From Deltaproteobacteria bacterium (GTDB lineage Bacteria; Desulfobacterota; GWC2-55-46): 41,028 nucleotides of DNA. Both the position numbers and the translations under genes were made by a program. Positions within the stretch are counted from its first letter, which is position 1, and each line of letters opens with the position of its first letter. The notes under the pieces were generated by a model that was not told the origin of the DNA, searched no databases, and saw nothing but the letters and a program-made list of their open reading frames with translations. Below, one piece after another: positions 24,588 to 32,711 of this stretch. The stretch lies in assembly GCA_016234955.1 (NCBI GenBank), contig JACRNN010000077.1:1-41028 (forward strand). Reading direction: 5' to 3'.

Positions 24588-25331
24588 TCAAGGGCCGCTT
24601 TTTTCCCTGAGCTTGGCGTACTTCGCCAGCGTGTAGGAGGCGTAGAGCATCGAGAGCATTACTCCGTCGGCCCCGTGAAGGAACCCCCTCTTGAGCACGA
24701 ACATCTTGAAGAACGTGAACGCCGGGCGGAAGAAGAGGTCGAGGGCCCCGGCGCGTCTGCCCCTGCCGCGCATCTCCTCGGCGGCGAGCGTGGAGTAGCG
24801 CTCCATCCTGGTCAGATAGTCGGAGACGTCCCTGTACGTGAAGTGCTCAAGTGGGGTTTTAAGGCGTCCGGCGGCCCCGTCCACCTTTACCGATTCGTGC
24901 ACCGCCCTCTCGGTGAAGCGGCCCCTGTCCTTCCTGTAGAGCCTCAGGTTGTAATCCGGGTACCACCCGCAGTGCCTTATCCACTTCCTGCCGAAAAAAT
25001 TCTTCCTCGGCACGTAGTACCCGGCCTTGCCGCCCCCCTCCACGGCCTTCAATAGCTCTTCCTTGAGCGCGGGCGTCACCCTCTCATCCGCGTCCACGTT
25101 GAGTATCCATCCGTTGACGGCCCTGTCGCCCAGCAGGTTTTTCTGGGCCCCGAATCCCCTCCACGCGTCGTTAAAGACCTTTGCGCCGTACCTGCCGCAT
25201 ATCTCCACGGTCTTATCCGTACTCCCGGAGTCGGACACCAATATCTCATCGGCCCATTTGACGCTCTCAAGGCACTCCCCGATGTCCTTTTCCTCGTTCA
25301 GGGCTATTATGGTGACGGATATCTTTTCCAT
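24588..25331 (-). CDS. Glycosyltransferase family 2, WaaE/KdtX-like
   Basis: This 247-residue GT-A enzyme starts KISVTIIALNEEKDIGECLESVKWADEI, continues LVSDSGSTDKTVEIC, and has the metal-binding NVDADERV (D80 and D82). It then shows the WaaE-type block YYVPRKNFFGRKWIRHCGWYPDYNLRLYRK and ERAVHESV. WaaE enzymes add a glucose to the first core heptose. The C-terminal 40 residues carry an amphipathic or membrane-associated helix (LDLFFRPAFTFFKMFVLKRGF). The ATG at 25331 has no strong RBS. The sugar and acceptor here are inferred from similarity of pattern. Confidence 0.88.
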   Translation of the reverse strand: MEKISVTIIALNEEKDIGECLESVKWADEILVSDSGSTDKTVEICGRYGAKVFNDAWRGFGAQKNLLGDRAVNGWILNVDADERVTPALKEELLKAVEGGGKAGYYVPRKNFFGRKWIRHCGWYPDYNLRLYRKDRGRFTERAVHESVKVDGAAGRLKTPLEHFTYRDVSDYLTRMERYSTLAAEEMRGRGRRAGALDLFFRPAFTFFKMFVLKRGFLHGADGVMLSMLYASYTLAKYAKLREKSGP

Positions 25332-25399
25332 CTGCGCTCTTCTGTCAGGCCCTTTTCAGCCCCATGCAAATAAGGCCGCGCCAGGGCGCGGCCCGCGTC

Positions 25400-25570
25400 C
25401 TACTTGAGGGGGCGCGCCTCTTCGGCGAGCATCACCGGGATATCGTCTTTTATAGGGTATACAAGCCTGCACCTCTCGCAGACAAGGCCGTCCTTCTTAT
25501 CATTGAGCCTTATCTTGCCCTTGCACTTGGGACACGCGAGTATGTCCATGAGCTCTTTGTCGATAGCCAT
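25400..25570 (-). CDS. Trm112 family zinc-binding protein
   Basis: This 56-residue protein has the pattern ELMDILACPKCKGKIRL...LVCERCRLVYPIKDDIPVML with two CxxC pairs, the signature of Trm112/YcaR. Family members act as small zinc-ribbon partners that stabilise methyltransferases. In many Gram-negative bacteria the gene sits near lipid A or LPS genes. The start at 25570 is set by GGAGG 7 nt upstream; an open upstream extension has no similarity. Partner enzyme unknown; the methyltransferase at 22630 is one candidate in the same cluster. Confidence 0.88.
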   Translation of the reverse strand: MAIDKELMDILACPKCKGKIRLNDKKDGLVCERCRLVYPIKDDIPVMLAEEARPLK

Positions 25571-25667
25571 CGAAAAACCTCCGGGTTCTTGGGATCGGTA
25601 TGCGGTATTTTTCAGCGATCCTGCGGTTTCAATATCCCCTTCGGATACGGTACCGGCGGCCTCCACG

Positions 25668-26636
25668 TCAAGGCCCGGCTTCGCTCCCCTTATATGCCTT
25701 GCCCCCGCCCATCCTTATGTACTCGACGCCGCCGGCTATGCTCACGACGGCGGCCATCACGAACCACATCAGCGAGAGCGTCAGGGCCTGTTCCTTGCTG
25801 GCGCCGGCCCTGGAAAAAAGGTAGACAAAGGCCCCCTCCCTTATCCCGAGGCCGGACATCGAAATCGGGATCATCGATATGGCCGTTGTCAGGGGGATGA
25901 AGAGGAAAAAGTACCCTATGCCGATATCCATGCCGAGCCCCCTGCCCAGGATATAGTACCCTATGATGACGCCGCCCTGGACAAAGACCGAGCAGAAGAA
26001 TATCTTGGCGAGGATGGGGTAGTGGCGCTTGTATCCCATGAGCACGTTGTAGAACATCTCTATCTTCCTGTTTATCCCGTAAAAATGTATCGTGGAGAGT
26101 ATCCGCATCACCCATGAATGGAGCGGGCCGACCCATATGACAAGGCTTACGGCGAAAAAGCCGCCTATGAGGGCCACGAAGAACGCCGGAAGCCCCGAAT
26201 CCTTTATGAGCGGGTAGCCGGGCGCGAGGGCGGCAAGCGTTATGACCATGAGCGCGGCAAAGCCCGAATACCTGTCCATGAAGATGGAGGCGAGGGAGAC
26301 GTCCCCCCTCCCGGACTCCTTGTAGAGGTAATACCCCTTGATGAGGTCCCCGCCGACCATCGTGGGGAGGAAGTTGTTGAAGAACATCCCAATGAAATAT
26401 ATGGACAGGAGCCTCGGGTAGGAGACCTCCATGTCCTTTTTAAGGATGATGGACCAGCGAAGCGTTGAGACGCTCTGCGTGGCTATGAAAAGGAGCGCCG
26501 TAAATGCCACGGACAGGCGGTTGACCGACGCGGCCGTCGTCCACAAGGCCCCTGTGTCGATGTTCCTGAAGAGGGCGTAGAGTATGATTAGACTCACCGC
26601 GGCCTTCAGCACGATGGATAATATTTTTTTCATCAT
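25668..26636 (-). CDS. Flippase-like membrane protein (LPG_synthase_TM / UPF0104 family)
   Basis: This 322-residue protein has about eight hydrophobic segments and family patterns STLRWSIILKKD, FFNNFLPTMVGGDLIKGYYLYKES and ISMIPISMSGLGIREGAFVYLF. The domain is the transmembrane part of lysylphosphatidylglycerol synthases, and standalone copies occur next to glycosyltransferases, where a lipid or lipid-sugar transport role is proposed. The start at 26636 is coupled by ATGA overlap to the stop of the upstream GT2 gene. That fusion of expression suggests it works with the polyprenyl-phosphate sugar made by that GT2. The upstream open extension overlaps the GT2 gene and is ignored. Confidence 0.82.
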   Translation of the reverse strand: MMKKILSIVLKAAVSLIILYALFRNIDTGALWTTAASVNRLSVAFTALLFIATQSVSTLRWSIILKKDMEVSYPRLLSIYFIGMFFNNFLPTMVGGDLIKGYYLYKESGRGDVSLASIFMDRYSGFAALMVITLAALAPGYPLIKDSGLPAFFVALIGGFFAVSLVIWVGPLHSWVMRILSTIHFYGINRKIEMFYNVLMGYKRHYPILAKIFFCSVFVQGGVIIGYYILGRGLGMDIGIGYFFLFIPLTTAISMIPISMSGLGIREGAFVYLFSRAGASKEQALTLSLMWFVMAAVVSIAGGVEYIRMGGGKAYKGSEAGP

Positions 26637-27577
26637 CTGCCCAGCACCTTTTTTACGGTGTATATAGGCTTGCCCTGGGACTCGTGGTAGACCCTTGCGA
26701 GCATCTCCCCAAGAAGCCCCATCACCACGAGCTGGACACCGAGGATGATAAGGAGCACGCCGAGGAATAGGAGCGGCCTGCCGCCGATGTCCTTGCCCCT
26801 GACGAGCTTCTCGAAGCTCAGGTAGAACGCTATCAGGAACCCGATGAAGCCCAGGAGCAGACCCCCTGGGCCGAAGGCGTGTATGGGCCTCGTGGAAAAG
26901 CTCTGGAGGAACTTCACGGTGATGAGGTCGAGGATGACCCTGACGGTCCTCGATATCCCGTACTTGGACCGCCCGAACCTCCTCGGATGGTGGGTCGTCT
27001 CCACCTCGGTTATGGAGGCGCCCACCCAGGACGCGATCGCGGGGATGAACCTGTGCATCTCGCCGTAGAGGCGGACGTTCTTGATGACCTCTTTCCTGTA
27101 CGCCTTGAGCGTGCAGCCGTAGTCGTGCAGATAGACGCCCGTTACCTTCGAGATGAGCCAGTTGGCCGTAACCGAAGGGAGCCTCCTGGACAGGAACCTG
27201 TCCTGCCTGTCCTTCCTCCACCCGCTCACCACGTCATGCCCCTTTATGCTCTCAAGGAGCCTCGGTATGTCGGCCGGGTCGTTCTGCAGGTCGGCGTCCA
27301 TCGTGATTATTATGTCCCCGTTGGCGTACTCGAAGCCCGCGGCCATGGCCGCGGTCTGCCCGAAGTTCCTCCTGAAAGAAACTACGACGACGGCGGGGTC
27401 TTTTCTCTGCACCTCTTCGAGGAGCCTGAAGGTATTGTCCCTGCTGCCGTCGTCGACGAATATTATCTCGTACTTCCTTTTAAGTCCATCCATCGTCTCC
27501 TTAACGGACTTATAGAGGTAGGGGATGGACTCCTCCTCCTCGAATACCGGGATTACGATAGAAACGCTCTCTTCCAA
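26633..27577 (-). CDS. Polyprenyl-phosphate glycosyltransferase, GT2 (DPM/ArnC/GtrB type)
   Basis: This 314-residue protein has the GT2 start SVSIVIPVFEEEESIP, VDDGSRDNT (41-49), FRRNFGQTAAMAAGF, and DADLQNDPADIPRLL (D94-D96). Two C-terminal membrane helices follow (GPGGLLLGFIGFLIAFYLSF and LLFLGVLLIILGVQLVVMGL). Enzymes of this build move a sugar from a nucleotide donor to dolichyl or undecaprenyl phosphate. The start is TTG at 27577 preceded by GAGGAGGG. It overlaps the flippase-like gene by 4 nt and lies near a GT39 transferase that would use the lipid-linked sugar. Which sugar (mannose, aminoarabinose or other) cannot be told. Confidence 0.88.
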   Translation of the reverse strand: MEESVSIVIPVFEEEESIPYLYKSVKETMDGLKRKYEIIFVDDGSRDNTFRLLEEVQRKDPAVVVVSFRRNFGQTAAMAAGFEYANGDIIITMDADLQNDPADIPRLLESIKGHDVVSGWRKDRQDRFLSRRLPSVTANWLISKVTGVYLHDYGCTLKAYRKEVIKNVRLYGEMHRFIPAIASWVGASITEVETTHHPRRFGRSKYGISRTVRVILDLITVKFLQSFSTRPIHAFGPGGLLLGFIGFLIAFYLSFEKLVRGKDIGGRPLLFLGVLLIILGVQLVVMGLLGEMLARVYHESQGKPIYTVKKVLGR

Positions 27578-27637
27578 AAAACCCTCCTCTGTAGCATTGG
27601 AACTGTTATCGGTTACGGTAAAAATACGTCGTTATCC

Positions 27638-27757
27638 TTGAAGCTCCCCGCTGGCCAAGCCGCGGGGAATCTTCGACATATAAGGAAGTATCTATTTCTA
27701 TTCGCTCGCTTGACCCCAAAGCCAAGCTGCGGAGAATACGCTCGCTATGCATGTTCA
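27638..27757 (-). repeat. Interspersed repeat R1, copy C
   Basis: A 120-bp copy in inverted orientation to copy A. On the minus strand it runs TGAACATGCATAGCGAG, a hairpin, TCAAGCGAGCGAATAG, AAATAGATACTTCCTTATAT, TCGAAGATTCCCCGCGGC and a closing hairpin to AGCTTCAAGG. Just outside are GTTATCGGTTAC (27606-27617) and ATAACCGATAAC (27777-27788), an inverted pair that may mark the boundaries of a larger element. Confidence 0.7.
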
Positions 27758-27825
27758 CTGATAACCGACAACAGATAACCGATAACCAAGATGGATTTTA
27801 TGTCGATACTATTATGAGACGACCA

Positions 27826-29343
27826 TTAAAACCTGCTCAAGCCCATGTTTTCCATGCCCTTGAAGCCGTAGCAGCGGAATATCGTGACCTCTTTAAGCTC
27901 CCTGCCCCTGCCGTAGACCGTAAAGGGCTCCCTCAAGCACCTCTCGAACGCATCGAGGACGACTGCGTCTATCTCCGCGTCCCCGCCTTTTACGTATATG
28001 GCGTTATATCCGAGGAGCCCATTGAAGCCGGGCCAGAGGTCGTACTGGTTCATCCTCCTTGAGCCGGTATCGGCGTTGTAGACCACGGGTCTGCCCTCCG
28101 TATAGAAGGCGAGCTCGCTCGTTATCTGGTAGGTGTCGCTCATTATGAAGGTCTTGCCGGCCCACTCCATCTCCTCCCTTACCCTGGAGACCTTCTCCCC
28201 GAGATCCTTCCAGCCGGTGACCCTGTTGTACGGAGGACGGGAAAATATCCCTTTAACCCCCACCGCTTCAAGGGCCTGCGGGAAGCAGGCCAGCAACGAG
28301 ATTGCCGCGGACAGCGCTATCCCGGATATCGCCGCGGCCTTCAGGGCCCTCCTGCCGGACGCCTTGATCTCTCCGTAGAGAAGCCTGAACGCCCAGACAG
28401 AGGCCGGTAGCGCGGTCACGAACGCCGCTATGGCCCAGTTCGCCTGGACCTTGCCGTGAAACCCCTTGAAAAAAAAGAGGAGAAACACCGGCGCGGACGC
28501 GAAGAACGCAAGCAACAATCCACCGTCCCTGCGCCTGAAGCCGTTTAGCGCGCACAGATATATCCCGTAGACAAAGCCGATGAATATAACAGGCGTAACG
28601 ATGCCGAACTGGGAGGCCAGGAACTCAAGAGGTTCTAAAAAAAAGACGCCTCCGGAGCCCACATGGGCCTGGCCCAGAGTATGCTTTATTGTAACCTGTC
28701 CGTGCGTAATATTCCAGTAGATAACCGGGGCGGTCAGCGCGATCCCTATGACCGCCCCGATATAGGGCTCGGCCCGTTTGAGCCATACCCTATCCTCCCT
28801 GAAAACTATCAGGTACAGGAGGACGCACGGATAGAGGAGCGCTATGGTGTATTTGCCCAGGAAGCCCAGACCCATGAAGACCCCGGCCATGTACCACCAC
28901 CAGCCCCCCTTGCCGTCCAACGCCCTCTTTACGCAAAGGAGCGCGGCACCCCAGAAAAATACGAGGAGCACGTCCGTAGTCATCAGTATCGCCCCTATTG
29001 AGAAGATAGGGACGATATTGGCGAGTATTGCCGCGTAAAAGCCGGTCTTCTCGCACCTGAAGAGGTCCCTGCCGAGCAGGTAGACAACGTAGGAGGCGAG
29101 GGTGGAGAAGACCACCGCCCCAACGCGTATGCCGAAGGCGTTGTCGCCGAATATGCGCGTAAAAAAGGCTATTACGTAAGCCACCCCCGGCCCCTTGCTG
29201 TAGTATGAGAGCGCGAGCCTCCTCGACCACTCCCAGTAATGGGCCTCGTCCGGGGATACGTCAAAAGGGGCGTAGAGCAGATATATTATCCGCAGGGCCG
29301 CGAAGGCGGCGAGTATCGATACAATCTTTTTCCTGTAGCTCAA
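27826..29343 (-). CDS. Glycosyltransferase family 39 (ArnT/PMT-like) membrane protein
   Basis: This 505-residue protein has ten or more hydrophobic segments. The first periplasmic loop contains DVSPDEAHYWEWSRRLALSYYSKGPGVAY, the acidic pair and aromatic block of ArnT/PMT family enzymes. Such enzymes take a sugar from an undecaprenyl-phosphate carrier and move it to lipid A, core or protein in the periplasm. A soluble C-terminal domain (about residues 385-505) follows. The start TTG at 29343 overlaps the PAP2 stop (TTGA). Together with the GT2, the flippase-like protein and PAP2 it forms a plausible lipid-carrier glycosylation set. Confidence 0.87.
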   Translation of the reverse strand: MSYRKKIVSILAAFAALRIIYLLYAPFDVSPDEAHYWEWSRRLALSYYSKGPGVAYVIAFFTRIFGDNAFGIRVGAVVFSTLASYVVYLLGRDLFRCEKTGFYAAILANIVPIFSIGAILMTTDVLLVFFWGAALLCVKRALDGKGGWWWYMAGVFMGLGFLGKYTIALLYPCVLLYLIVFREDRVWLKRAEPYIGAVIGIALTAPVIYWNITHGQVTIKHTLGQAHVGSGGVFFLEPLEFLASQFGIVTPVIFIGFVYGIYLCALNGFRRRDGGLLLAFFASAPVFLLFFFKGFHGKVQANWAIAAFVTALPASVWAFRLLYGEIKASGRRALKAAAISGIALSAAISLLACFPQALEAVGVKGIFSRPPYNRVTGWKDLGEKVSRVREEMEWAGKTFIMSDTYQITSELAFYTEGRPVVYNADTGSRRMNQYDLWPGFNGLLGYNAIYVKGGDAEIDAVVLDAFERCLREPFTVYGRGRELKEVTIFRCYGFKGMENMGLSRF

Positions 29344-29927
29344 AACGGGCCTCTTCTCTCGCCGTAATACCGCCTTATACGCTCCAGGGCCCTCCGCCTG
29401 ACCGCGAACCGCTCGGCCTCGTAAAACACGATAGCCACGGCCGCGCCCAAAAGCGCCCCGCCGGCCACGTCAAGCGGGTAGTGCACCCCGACGTAGACCC
29501 TCGAATAAGAAATGACAAAGGCTATCGGCAGGAATATGGCCGCGTACCTTCTGTACCTCGCGGTCAGGAATACCATAGCCGCGGTGATGTTCGTGGCGTG
29601 CCCGGAGGGGAAGGAGAACGAACCGCCGCACCCGACAAGGACCCTCGCCCCCTCAAGCGCATGGCACGGCCTTATCCTCCCTACGAGGTGTTTTAACCCC
29701 GCGGCGAAAAAGTCCGCCGAGAATACGGCGAGTATCAGTATCACGACAGCCCACCTCTCCTCCTTGCCGCCGGCTATGAGCATCAACGCCGCGGCCACAA
29801 GGGCCGAGATCCCGAAAAAATTGAACTTCTGCGTGACATAGGGCATGAAGATGTCGAGGAAATGACTGGTCAGCCCCGTGTTTATCAGGTAAAAAAACTC
29901 CGTATCCAGCCTCAATAACGCATCCAT
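29340..29927 (-). CDS. PAP2 family membrane phosphatase
   Basis: This roughly 195-residue protein has five to six hydrophobic segments and the three phosphatase motifs in order: KHLVGRIRP, SFPSGHAT and SRVYVGVHYPLDV. Members remove phosphate from lipid substrates such as undecaprenyl diphosphate or lipid A at the periplasmic face. Context, directly upstream of an ArnT-like transferase and downstream of waaC, favours a role in lipid A dephosphorylation or carrier recycling. A GTG at 29930 directly before the ATG is an alternative start. It overlaps the GT39 gene by 4 nt. Confidence 0.87.
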   Translation of the reverse strand: MDALLRLDTEFFYLINTGLTSHFLDIFMPYVTQKFNFFGISALVAAALMLIAGGKEERWAVVILILAVFSADFFAAGLKHLVGRIRPCHALEGARVLVGCGGSFSFPSGHATNITAAMVFLTARYRRYAAIFLPIAFVISYSRVYVGVHYPLDVAGGALLGAAVAIVFYEAERFAVRRRALERIRRYYGERRGPF

Positions 29928-29942
29928 CACCCACCACCCGGG

Positions 29943-30980
29943 TTATTTTTTCTCGTATCCGCAGACGCCCATCACCGCATCGTAGACCTCCTCGACGGAA
30001 ATCCCATTCATGCACTTCACGTCCGGACATTTCTTCTTGAAGCAAGGGCTGCACTCGAGGTCTTTTCTCAATATGACGTGTCCGCGGCCCCATGGGCCGG
30101 TCCTCCACGGCGCGGTCGGGCCGAAGAGCGCTATGACCCGTGTCCCTGCCGCGGCCGCGATGTGCATCGGCCCGGAATCGACCGTTACAGCGAACCTTGA
30201 GAGCTTGAAGAGCTGGGCGAGCTCCTTTAGCCCCGTTGCCCCGGCGAGGTTCACGGCCCTGTCTCCTATGCCGGCCTTTATCGCGTCGAGCGCGGCCCTG
30301 TCGGACGCCGAGCCGGCCAGCACTGCATAGAGGCCGTGTCTTCCGGTTATCTCTTTCCCGAGCTCGATGAACCGTTCATCGCTCCAGAGTTTCGTCGCCC
30401 ACCTTGCCCTCGGCGCTATCACGCAGAAGGGCGCGTCCTTCGGCACGCCGTTGCCCTTGAGTATCTCCACGACCCTTTTCCTGTCGTCCCTGCCGAGGTT
30501 GAGCGGGAAGACGGCCTTTAGCTTTACGGCCTTGCCTCCGAGGGCGTATCCGGCAAGGTCCAGATACCTCTCCACGGCGTGCTTTTCCGGGTCATACGGC
30601 GGGAGCTTCTCGTTAAGGAATATGTGGCTCAACTCCCTGGCGTTTGAGAAGCCTATCTTCCTTGCGCCGTTTAACAGGCGCATCCAGACCCCGCTTTTCA
30701 GGAGCCCCTGGAAATCGAGCACGATATCGTATCGCCTGGACTTAAGCCCCCTGGCCACGGCGAGGTTCTCCTTGAGGTTGGCCGCCCACCCGCGTTTGAC
30801 GACGATGAGCTCGTCTATCATCGGATGGTCTTTCAATATGCCGCTGGCGGCCTCCTCCACGAGCCAGTCTATGCGCGCCTTTACGCCCTTTTCCTCAAAG
30901 CCCTGTCTGAGGGCGTAAAGGGACGGCAGGGTATGTATCACGTCCCCGATGGAGGAAAGTTTTACTATCAGCACTCTCAT
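29943..30980 (-). CDS. waaC: Lipopolysaccharide heptosyltransferase I
   Basis: This 345-residue GT9 enzyme starts MRVLIVKLSSIGDVIHTLPSLYAL, as in WaaC, with IDWLVEEAASGILKDHPMID close behind. It then has CVIAPRARWATKLWSDERFIELG, VTVDSGPMHIAAAAGTRVIALFGPTAPWRTGPWG, and the Cys cluster ECSPCFKKKCPDVKCMNGISVEEV. WaaC adds the first heptose to Kdo. I use ATG 30980, which gives the standard N-terminus; a TTG at 30989 would add three residues. It lies 12 nt after gmhB in the order waaF-gmhB-waaC. Confidence 0.92.
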   Translation of the reverse strand: MRVLIVKLSSIGDVIHTLPSLYALRQGFEEKGVKARIDWLVEEAASGILKDHPMIDELIVVKRGWAANLKENLAVARGLKSRRYDIVLDFQGLLKSGVWMRLLNGARKIGFSNARELSHIFLNEKLPPYDPEKHAVERYLDLAGYALGGKAVKLKAVFPLNLGRDDRKRVVEILKGNGVPKDAPFCVIAPRARWATKLWSDERFIELGKEITGRHGLYAVLAGSASDRAALDAIKAGIGDRAVNLAGATGLKELAQLFKLSRFAVTVDSGPMHIAAAAGTRVIALFGPTAPWRTGPWGRGHVILRKDLECSPCFKKKCPDVKCMNGISVEEVYDAVMGVCGYEKK

Positions 30981-30992
30981 TTTCGACAAGGC

Positions 30993-31568
30993 TCAACCCG
31001 TTCGCGCGTCGATATCGTTTATTATCCAGTCAACGGCCACCGATATGCCGCTCGCGACGAAGTCGGGCGGGCTCTGGAGTTTCTTAAGCTCTTCAGGGCC
31101 GCAACCCGTAAGGACGAGCACGGACCTGGCCTCTATGTTGCGGGCAAGCTCCACGTCGGAGGCCTTATCCCCCACGACGTAGATAAACCCCGCGTCTATC
31201 CCCTGCTCCTTCGCCGCCTTCATGAAAAGGCCCGCCTTAGGCTTCCTGCACCCGCAGTCCTCATCCGGACGGTGCGGGCAGTAGTATATGCCGTCCATGC
31301 GCGCCCCGCGCTCTCCGAGCAACTCGGAGAGCCTCCTGTTCACCGCCGATACGTCCTCGTCGGTGAAATACCCCCTGTTGACTCCTGACTGGTTGCTCAC
31401 CACGACGGCCTTTATGCCGCGGTCATTGAGCCTCCTGAGGGCCTCGGCGGCGCCCTCTATCAGCACGACGTTGGAGGGGTCCGAGAGGTAGCCGTAGTCG
31501 ATATTTATCGTGCCGTCCCTGTCAAGGAGCACCGTAGCTTTTACGTTGTTCACGCGCGCCTTACCCAT
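30993..31568 (-). CDS. gmhB: D-glycero-beta-D-manno-heptose 1,7-bisphosphate 7-phosphatase
   Basis: This 191-residue HAD phosphatase has the nucleophile motif LLDRDGTIN, the SNQSGVNRG motif II, the zinc-binding loop YYCPHRPDEDCGCRKPK, and GDKASDVELA as motif IV. It makes heptose 1-phosphate in the ADP-heptose pathway. It is coupled to waaF by an 8-nt overlap. The kinase for the preceding step (rfaE1) is at the other end of the cluster. Confidence 0.95.
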   Translation of the reverse strand: MGKARVNNVKATVLLDRDGTINIDYGYLSDPSNVVLIEGAAEALRRLNDRGIKAVVVSNQSGVNRGYFTDEDVSAVNRRLSELLGERGARMDGIYYCPHRPDEDCGCRKPKAGLFMKAAKEQGIDAGFIYVVGDKASDVELARNIEARSVLVLTGCGPEELKKLQSPPDFVASGISVAVDWIINDIDARTG

Positions 31569-32613
31569 CGCCCGCTCCGTTGAGCAGGGCCTCGGCCTTT
31601 TCCGCCACCGTATCCGCCCCTATTGAGGTCAGGCACCTGTAGTGGCCGTACCTGCATTTTCTGTCAAAGCATGGACTGCACTCCATTGAGGCGACCACGA
31701 CCGCCGTCTTTTCTCCGAGCGGGCCCGTAAGCCGAGGGGAGGTCGAGCCGAAGATTGCCACGGTCGGTGTGCCGAGCGCCGCGCTCAAGTGCATGGGCCC
31801 CGAGTCGTTGGTTATAAAGACCTTGAGCCTGCGCAATAGCGCTATCGACTCCCTGAGATTGGTCCTCCCGCAAAGGTCTATATGCCTCGTATTTATCCTC
31901 CCGGACACCTCGACGCAAGCCTTAGCGTCGTCCCTTCCGCCGAAGATGAGCGGGATCGCCTTGTACTTGGCGGAAAGCCTTGAGAGTACCGCGGCGAAGC
32001 CCTCGGCCGTCCACCTCTTTGCGGGGCCGTAGCTCGCGCCAGGGGCCGCGCCTATGACCGGCGTGGAGCCGGCGGAGTTCTCTTCAAGGAACCTCAAGGC
32101 CCACGCGTCCTCTTTTTCGCTTACGTAGAGACGGGGCATGGGTATCGAAGCGCATTGGCCGCCGAGCACATTTACGATGTTGAGGTAGTAGTGCGCCTGA
32201 TGGCGCCTCTTTATCTCTTCTGTCACGGCCACCGGCCTGGTTAGGAGCCTCGTCCTTAAGTCCCTGGCGTACCCGACCCTCTCCGGTATGCCTGAAATGA
32301 AGGCTATGAAGGCCGCGTCAAACGCGTTCTGGAAGAGCACCGCCATGTCAAAGCCCCTTTTCCTGACCTCGCCCCTCAGGCGGAACCTGCCCTTGAGCCC
32401 GCCGTGCCTGCCCTTGTCGTCGTACTCGATTATCCCGTCCAGGCGCGGGTTGTTCTCGAAGACGGGGATAACCCTGGATTTGGCAAGGACTGTTATCCTT
32501 GCCCTTGGATAGCGGCCCTTGAGGCACTCGAGCGCGGGCAGGCATATTACCGCGTCCCCTATCCAGTTGGGCGCCCTTACGAGGATCGAGCCTATTTTTC
32601 CGTTGTCTTCCAT
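31561..32613 (-). CDS. waaF: Lipopolysaccharide heptosyltransferase II
   Basis: This 350-residue GT9 enzyme starts SILVRAPNWIGDAVICLPALECLKGRYP, the typical WaaF N-terminus, and has GAAPGASYGPAKRWTAEGFAAVL, FITNDSGPMHLSAALGTPTVAIFGSTSPRLTGP and the Cys cluster ECSPCFDRKCRYGHYRCL. WaaF adds the second heptose. It is the first gene of the minus-strand LPS cluster and lies right behind a well-formed promoter. Confidence 0.94.
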   Translation of the reverse strand: MEDNGKIGSILVRAPNWIGDAVICLPALECLKGRYPRARITVLAKSRVIPVFENNPRLDGIIEYDDKGRHGGLKGRFRLRGEVRKRGFDMAVLFQNAFDAAFIAFISGIPERVGYARDLRTRLLTRPVAVTEEIKRRHQAHYYLNIVNVLGGQCASIPMPRLYVSEKEDAWALRFLEENSAGSTPVIGAAPGASYGPAKRWTAEGFAAVLSRLSAKYKAIPLIFGGRDDAKACVEVSGRINTRHIDLCGRTNLRESIALLRRLKVFITNDSGPMHLSAALGTPTVAIFGSTSPRLTGPLGEKTAVVVASMECSPCFDRKCRYGHYRCLTSIGADTVAEKAEALLNGAGDG

Positions 32614-32653
32614 TCCATCCGACGCTTAAAACGGGATAAATAATCGACCCTGT

Positions 32654-32684
32654 ATTATATTATAAAAGGCAAGTTCATTGTCAA
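32654..32684 (-). promoter_or_regulatory. Sigma-70-type promoter of the LPS cluster
   Basis: On the minus strand a perfect -35 TTGACA (32684-32679) is followed by AT-rich DNA with TATAAT at 32659-32654 (spacer 19), and another TATAAT at 32664-32659 (spacer 14). A TAATAT between them gives a 16-nt spacer. It stands about 40 bp ahead of the waaF start. Confidence 0.6.
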
Positions 32685-32711
32685 ACTAAATAAGCCGGGC
32701 AAGCCCCGTAT

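Noticed and set aside
26637..27221. N-terminal extension of the flippase-like protein
   Set aside because: It lies wholly within the GT2 gene, has no similarity, and the ATGA overlap at 26633-26636 gives a proper start.
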